DNA from: Melieria omissa
Lineage: Eukaryota; Arthropoda; Insecta; Diptera; Ulidiidae
Assembly (NCBI GenBank): GCA_963971225.1
Contig: OZ020267.1
Span: 96,957,648 to 97,021,647 of the forward strand
DNA length: 64,000 bases
Direction: 5' to 3'
The stretch's first letter is position 1. Each line of letters starts with the position of its first letter. Under the pieces are notes generated by a model. It did not search any database. It saw nothing but the letters and a program-made list of their open reading frames with translations, and was not told where the DNA came from. Below, one piece after another: positions 58,103 to 64,000 of this stretch. The position numbers were made by a program, and so were the translations under genes.

Positions 58103-59683
58103 CTGTGGTCAAAAGCAATAACCGCCTAAGTCGAAAATTGCGGTTTCGAGCAATTTTGGTTTAAAGTTTTAGCGCGTAGTGTGTTCGTTATGGGAATGCG
58201 ATTACACCGTGGCGACGAATAACTGTTACCTTTTTTCAAAGCGCTGCTGCGCCTATCGTATAAGGCCTAGACTTATTATTTTTTTGTATTTTTTTTTGTA
58301 TTTTTTTTGTATCAATACTGTAAGCAATACATTAGTTAGGCAACGAAATCATTTAGTGTAAACAATTTGAGAAGCATACACGCCGAACGAGAACTTGGGC
58401 TAAAATTACATTTGAAGGGTAAAAAATCAAGAGTGATTGTTAAATCGCAAAAAAATCTGAAAATCAACAAAATGTTTGTATATCGTAGTATAGCGCCGTT
58501 TACGAAAACTATAACCTTCAAAATCGCAAAAAAGACCGGTCGCAAAAGTACCGGAAGAACTCCAGAAATGGTGAAGAAAGTGCGTGAGCTCATACGTCGA
58601 AATTGTGCGATTTCTGTAAGAAAGATGGCTAAAGACATGGGTGTGTGCCATAAAGCTGTACACAATGTTATTAAAAAAAATTTGAAGATGAATGCCTAAA
58701 CAAAAAAAACCAATTCACGGTCTTACAGAGCGTCAAAAAATAATGAGAAATAAAAGAAGTGAGCAACTCCTTCGGCGGCACGCAAGCTGCGAAATAATTT
58801 TTTCGGATGAAAAACTCTTTTTGTTACAACGTTCAACGTTGTCATAACGTTCAAAATGATTGTGTGTATGCAACAAGGATGGCTGATATCCCGACTCATA
58901 AAAAAGCGATTGAGAGGTATCAAAACGTCTCCTTCGTTATGATATGGGGAGCGATTTCTGCAGAAAGGCAAGTTTCCTCTCCTTTTTAACGAAAAAGGCG
59001 TAAAAACTAACGCAAACTAAAGTTTAACTACTACTTGAAAGAGGTTTTGAAAAGCATTTGTTGCCACATGCCACGCAGTTATTTGGAAAGGCACAATTTT
59101 GCTTCCAGCAAGATTCCGCTCCAGCTCACAAGCCAAAAATTGTTCAGAGCTGGTGTAAGGACGAACTTCCATGTTTTATTTAAGCAGATGAATGGCCATC
59201 CTCTTCTCCGGATCTGAATCCATTGGATTTCTATATATGGGGCTTCATGCTGGACAAAATGAAGAACATAAAACCCATGAAGATATAAGAGTTCAAGCGA
59301 CGCCTTCAGAAGATATGGAATAAAATATCTGACGAGGTCGTGCGTGTCGCCTGCGCTGCCTTCCCAAAGCGTTTACGGCTGGCGAACAAAAACAAGGGTG
59401 AAAGATTTAAAATTAATAATTAAAAACTAAATAAAATAAGTACTGAAATAAAAATAAAATAATTTTTTTTCAAAATCAATCATGGTCTTTTTTATTTTTA
59501 ACAAAACGTTTGTAACAGTTATTCGTCGCCACGGTGTAGGTTTTTATTAATAACTTTTTTTATTTTAAAGTTACAAACTCCCCGAATTTACACAAACGTA
59601 GAGCACAGTCAAGGGAACGTGGTGGCACTCATAACTCAATTTCTTCTTAAGTCGACTTAAGCGGTTATTGCTTTTGACCACAG
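58103..59683. mobile_element. MITE (about 247 bp without its insert) with AATT target duplication
   Basis: Terminal repeats CTGTGGTCAAAAGCAATAAC... of about 31 bases with one mismatch, flanked by AATT (58099-58102, 59684-59687). The flanks join as GACAATTATTCATG, matching the 3' flanks of the other family copies. It has no coding capacity. I cannot name the superfamily. Confidence 0.75.
58205..59536 (+). mobile_element. maT-like (DD37D) element, copy b (1332 bp), nested in a MITE
   Basis: The same terminal repeats as copy a, with TA at 58203-58204 and 59537-59538. The first frame (58367-58699) stops at the same place as in copy a (after KMNA). Further frame breaks and small insertions follow. 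It lies inside the 247-base MITE at 58103-59683. Confidence 0.85.
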
Positions 59684-59705
59684 AATTATTCATGTTCGCT
59701 TTTGC

Positions 59706-60449
59706 TTACTTACGGAAAAGTTCATTAAAGATTACAACCTTCTTTTCGCTACTCTTTTCGGCTACGAGATTGTCAAACCATGAAATTAACTGGGGATGCT
59801 TCTCCCCCTCGTCAGGTGATACACTCAAATATATCTTGAAGGCTTCTTCGAAACTGTCAGAAAAGCTGATGATGCGTTTCTCAAATTCATCTTCGAATTT
59901 TTTCAAACCGGCTTTCTCGAACGCAGTCTTCAGTGTCTCGGTGAGTTTTTCATCGTTGGACATATCCTCGTAGTCCTGTAGGATTTCTGTCATCTTTAAC
60001 ATGGTGCTAAATGACTTCTCCACACCACTCCGATCCTCCGCAAAATCCAAGTCCTTGGTCTCTTTGACAAAGTCGGATAAGCGCGTCATGTTCACTTTCA
60101 GTGCTTCGCTCTTATCCGGCAGTGCGTTCAGCTCCTTGAGCGTATCCTGGAACACTACACGACCCTCCTCAATGGCGTACTTTGACAGCAGAGTCGCTTC
60201 AATCACTATGGTGATCACCATTTGCTGGTGTGGGGTCACCTCCTTTTCGAAGGACAAGTTGCTTTTTACCCTGTCGACCGCGGCGGATCTTTGGGCAACA
60301 GCAACATCACTGGACTCGCGCTTCTCCACCGGAAGTGCATGCACGAACTGCAAAAATTATTACGTAGGAAGGCTGAGTGCGAGAAGAGCTAAAGTTTTTA
60401 CCTGCAGCAGGCAGAGACTGGAAATGCAAATCACTGCAATCTTGAGCAT
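59706..60449 (-). CDS. Secreted helical family protein, copy 11 (two exons)
   Basis: Predicted 229-residue secreted protein. Exon 1 is 60449-60402 (MLKIAVICISSLCLLQ). The intron is 60401-60348 (54 bases). Exon 2 is 60347-59706, starting FVHALPVEKRESSD. Core with NMTRL sequon is intact and the mature part has no cysteine. It is the block 2 counterpart of copy 9. A MITE has inserted only about 20 bases beyond its stop codon (MITE end at 59683), so its 3' UTR and poly(A) site now lie within transposon sequence. Confidence 0.88.
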
Positions 60450-60504
60450 TTTGCTGTTGTTGTGCCGGAACGTTTCCTCTTGTTCGCTTCAAATTTCACT
60501 TGCA

Positions 60505-60539
60505 ACTGAATCCGATTGACATCGCTCTCAACTTTTATT
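60505..60539 (-). promoter_or_regulatory. Core promoter of copy 11
   Basis: AATAAAAG at 60539-60532 and initiator TCAGT at 60509-60505, minus strand. Confidence 0.65.
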
Positions 60540-60869
60540 TAGCGTCCAGAGTGCAGCAAGTGTCAGTTACATACGAAATACATTTAGTCACAGATACGTT
60601 TAGAGTGATCGTCTCACGGATTAATCAGAACAACAGTGACAGAAACAAATTCTTTCATTCTAAATAAATAATAATTTTATGTTCACTTTTCATTCGGCGT
60701 TATCAATTTGCAAAAAATTTTGCTGTAGTGATAGCCGCATATATTTAATTCGATGGGAATTCAGTTTTACTCTCACACACACACATACAGACCGGTGTGT
60801 ATGTGTGTGTGTGTCTAAAAGAAATTACAAACATTCGTAAATTTGAATTCATCAAATTTCATGCCAGCA

Positions 60870-63178
60870 AGGCACCACCAATTGGTTTCGATCATTTCCC
60901 TTTCGATACAGACGGCCCGCCTGCACTACATAATTTTGCCGTAAGTACGTTGCGTTAGGAGCGGCTTGCCCTTTCACAATATCTATGATATTCTTCACGT
61001 TCTCATCTTGACGCTGTATCGACGCCACCCAATCTTCGCTGCGGTCATAGGTCTTCATGACGCTTCCTGCAACTGTTGCTGTTTCACCTGCTGGCAGCAC
61101 CGGAGATCGGCTTATGCTGTCGACGTCTGCCATCTTGGAACCTGCACGGTGTCCACTTTCGACGTCGTACTCTTGAAGTCTTAACCACCAGCGGACTATG
61201 CGTGGCGGAAGAGGGTCGGTGATGACTGTGAAGTGTTTGCCCAGGAGATACGTCCGGAACCTCTGTAGTGTCTCGACTATCGTTAGCACCTCCAGTTCAT
61301 GGCTGGCGTATCGTTGTTCGGCCTCGCTGCACTGTCGACTATAATAAAAGACAGGTTTAGTTTCCTTACCCTCGAGTTGCAGCAGAACTCCTGATAGTCC
61401 CATTGAGCTGGCAACCTTATGGACTTCGTGTTTCACCTCCGGATCAAACAACGTAAGAATAGGTTGAGATGTGATAGTTTCTTTCAAGAAGAAGCCTGTC
61501 ACCCCCAGGAACTGTCGAACTGCAGTTGTTGTTGTTGGTTTTGCAAAGTTGATAATACATTTTGTCTTCTCTTGACCCGGCCGTATACCCTCTTGATCAA
61601 TAATGTGCCCTAAAAAGTTGAGTGACATTTTTAGGAACACATATTTCGACGGACGTAACGTTAAGTTCACTCCTCTTAGCACTTCTAAGAATTCGCGCAG
61701 CACTTCGCAACCTTCAGTAATTGTCGGTGTGGCGATGATTACTTCGTCCACATAATTGATGATCCGAACGGTTTCTTCATTCGCAATTCTTGTAACTGTT
61801 GGCGCTCTGCAGTTCTTGGCCTCATGCCCAACCTTGAGACACTTTTGACAACGGGCCTTCTGTTGCGGCTTCGGACATTTGGTGCGATATGTCCAAACTC
61901 CTGACAATTGTAGCACTTGACCCCTTTCCGCTCAGCATTCTGCGACTGGTCCTCACACTTTAGCTTGCCCTCTGCTGCACCTCCGGATGCCGGTGGGGTG
62001 TTCTCCATTGAGCTCAAAAACTAGTTGCATATCTGGTGATTCATTCATAAGATAAGATATTATTGAGTGCCCATCCAGTTCACCTCTATGCCCTGCGATA
62101 AGCATGGCGTAGTAATACTGCCGTAGTGATTCGTTTGACTTGCGCATCCGCTTGGGCATCTCGCGATGCACATCTGCTACCCTTACGACGCTTGGAAAGT
62201 CCCGAAGAAGTGTGCACACCAACTGGTGCCACGTCCTGAACACTGGCTGCACTTCTGCCCACTCGTTAGCCACCCCTTTGAGTTTGTGGTGAACCGCAAA
62301 TAGAACCGCTTCTTCAGACCTACTGTACAGCTCTCACATCTGCTCGCCTTTTAGTGGGTCGAATTTACGAGATACACGAGATATATCTCGTGTATTCTGC
62401 TTGGCTGATAACTTTGCGCTCCACTTGAATTGGCACCGTTTTCGTCCTGAGTTGCTCCTCGTCGAGGTGGTGATTGTCGCGAAAGCATTGTCGCCTGATC
62501 AGTCGGTCTGGTTCGCATTGGCTGCACTTGCACACCGTGCAGGAGCCCTAAGACCACTCGCCGCTAGCTCGTTGATAGTCTTTGCGAGATTTATAACGAC
62601 TTCCTTTAAATCGTTTAATTCTCGTTGGAGCTGCGTCTCTCTGTCGGTCACCTCCTCGTCGCTTCCATAGATCTCCGTTAGTTTTGCCACTTTATAGGAT
62701 TTGTTGCCGGTCATCGGCTCGTCCTGGTTCCGGAGCAGTTTAGCTATTCTATTTTGAGTGCTGCCTCGTTCACTGCTGCACTCACCAACTCTTTCACTGT
62801 ACTTTATTTCTATCGCGTCGCGTCTATCGCTCACTGTGGGTGCTCTACTGTGGGTGTCTATCACCAACGAACATAAAGTAATCTAGAACGTGCATCTATG
62901 GCCCACGCAAGGAGAAATATTTTAAGTTTAAACCACTCCCAAATATTTGTATCTTGCAGAAATTATAGTTACCAAAAATAGTTTCAACTGGCATTGCGCT
63001 TGGAAGTTGTGACCGTAATCCCTCTCAAAATGAAATCTTATGTGCACCACTGTGCCAGTTGATAAACATGACGATGAACGCACCTTTTATTGTAATATTA
63101 TTGTTGTTACTTTTGCTTTAATGTATCCTTTCTCGAATGCACCCGGTTTGGTTTTGGTATTTTTGGTAAAATAAGAAA
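60870..63178 (-). mobile_element. Ty3/gypsy remnant, block 2 copy
   Basis: The same element as 46200-48335, but with a different internal deletion. Gag with a CCHC knuckle (about 61900-61850) runs into the later reverse transcriptase (YVDEVIIATPTITEG, about 61740), with a connection (GVTGFFLKE) to RNase H, then a short integrase N-terminal piece to 60852. One frame break at about 61870. Protease and early reverse transcriptase are missing. Confidence 0.75.
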
Positions 63179-64000
63179 ATCTAATATTGTCACAGCCTTC
63201 GCCATGGAACCATTCAGGTTTAGAAAAGTTACACTATTCTTAAAGGTAGGCATACCTTAATAACAGTTTTTTAAGGTTATGCTTCAAAACTATCAGGGCC
63301 CGGCGGCTCTGCACGCAAGTTTGAAATCAATGGAACCAATAAATCAAGTTTCTTTTACTATTCAAATCAAGTTTCTTTTCTTTGTTGAACCCGTTAGATT
63401 TTTATTTTATTTTTTATTTGTAGTGCTTTCACCATTTTTTAAGTCAATGCACCTTTAAATCATGTTTTTCCATGAAAACTTTTAATCCGTGGTGCCCGTG
63501 TTTTTCTGATGAGCAAAAAAAAACCCAATGGTGGTAGTTGACCTAATGTTCCGTGTAACATACTAGGAAATCTATTGCAGATCAGTGGCAACCGTGGCCT
63601 ACATAAGTAGCAATTCAACCAACGAGGATCACTGCAGTTGACATGTAATTTCCAAACAATGATTATTTTAACCCAACATTCCAGTGTTCTATAGTTGTTA
63701 TGAAATGAAATATAGTGTTGTGTAACACTGCATTAAAAAAAAAACGAATTTTTTTAGGGAGAATTAGTCTTGATGATCAAATAAAAGCACAAACTCAATA
63801 TTTTCCGCGTTTTGATTTTCAAAAAGCACAAAATTTATTGCGAAACCACAACTTTTGATTGAGCTAATAATACAAATAACGAGTTTTAGGGTCAACTAAA
63901 CATTCCAGCTGGCAAATTATAATATAATTTTTGAATTGTACACCTTGGATTCTTATAACTAAACAATAATCGAACTCGAACTATTTATGATTGACATAAA
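63179..64000. other. Intergenic, no gene seen
   Basis: AT-rich DNA beyond the duplicated block. No coding pattern or transposon ends recognised. Confidence 0.5.

Larger units (their letters stand above)
53250..63178. repeat. Segmental duplication, block 2 (copies 10 and 11)
   Basis: Counterpart of block 1 plus 46200-48335. Block-specific insertions are a LINE (55950-57385) and a MITE holding a maT-like element (58103-59683). At the block 1 maT-like site, block 2 is uninterrupted (near 57600). Confidence 0.85.

Noticed and set aside
1..64000. CRISPR arrays, operons, ribosome binding sites
   Set aside because: No regularly spaced repeats and clear eukaryotic gene structure. Not applicable here.

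Overview
The window is nuclear DNA of an insect, most likely a higher dipteran (a tephritid-like fruit fly is my guess, not shown). The support is short 49-81 base introns, TATA plus TCAGT initiator core promoters, AT-rich intergenic DNA, and dense mariner, Helitron, R1-like and Ty3/gypsy elements. I see no prokaryotic features.

The host content is one tandem family. Eleven minus-strand copies lie at 1.2-2.1, 5.5-6.2, 8.1-8.9, 11.0-11.8, 16.9-17.6, 19.9-21.3 (broken), 23.2-23.9 (divergent), 25.3-26.1, 30.1-30.9, 53.4-54.1 and 59.7-60.4 kb. Each has a tiny first exon of 14-17 codons coding for a signal peptide, a phase-0 intron, and a second exon coding for about 186-218 residues of helical, almost cysteine-free protein built around a conserved ELNALPDKSEALQ-NITRL core. 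Most carry a core promoter with nearly fixed spacing. I do not recognise the family. The products should be secreted. Copies 3-5 form a triplicated unit that includes flanks and a LINE remnant. The pairs 8+9 and 10+11 belong to a two-gene segmental duplication of about 10 kb.

The rest is transposons. 0-25 kb holds several mariner derivatives (one nearly complete at 21.7-23.0 kb), a non-autonomous Helitron, a hAT-like foldback and tRNA-derived SINEs. 31-46 kb is a readable nest upstream of gene 9: an R1-like LINE (33368-46102), split by a Transib (RAG1-like) transposon (34327-44700), itself holding a mariner remnant and a complete CsRn1-type LTR retrotransposon (35435-41929) with identical LTRs, whose 5' LTR is split by a second R1-like LINE. 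46-48.3 and 60.9-63.2 kb are the two duplicated copies of an older Ty3/gypsy remnant. 48.4-53.1 kb is a further Ty3/gypsy element whose Gag begins with a SAP-like domain. 55.9-57.4 kb is a 5'-truncated LINE. 28.3-29.6 and 58.2-59.5 kb are two maT-like (DD37D) elements, the second nested in a MITE.

The most striking signal is at the Transib ends. Both begin with the exact V(D)J recombination heptamer CACAGTG. They have matching A-rich nonamers at 12 and 23 bases respectively, and are flanked by the 5-base duplication CGTCG. The decayed transposase inside keeps the positions of the RAG1 acidic residues and zinc ligands. This is a 12/23 RSS-like arrangement on an insect transposon.
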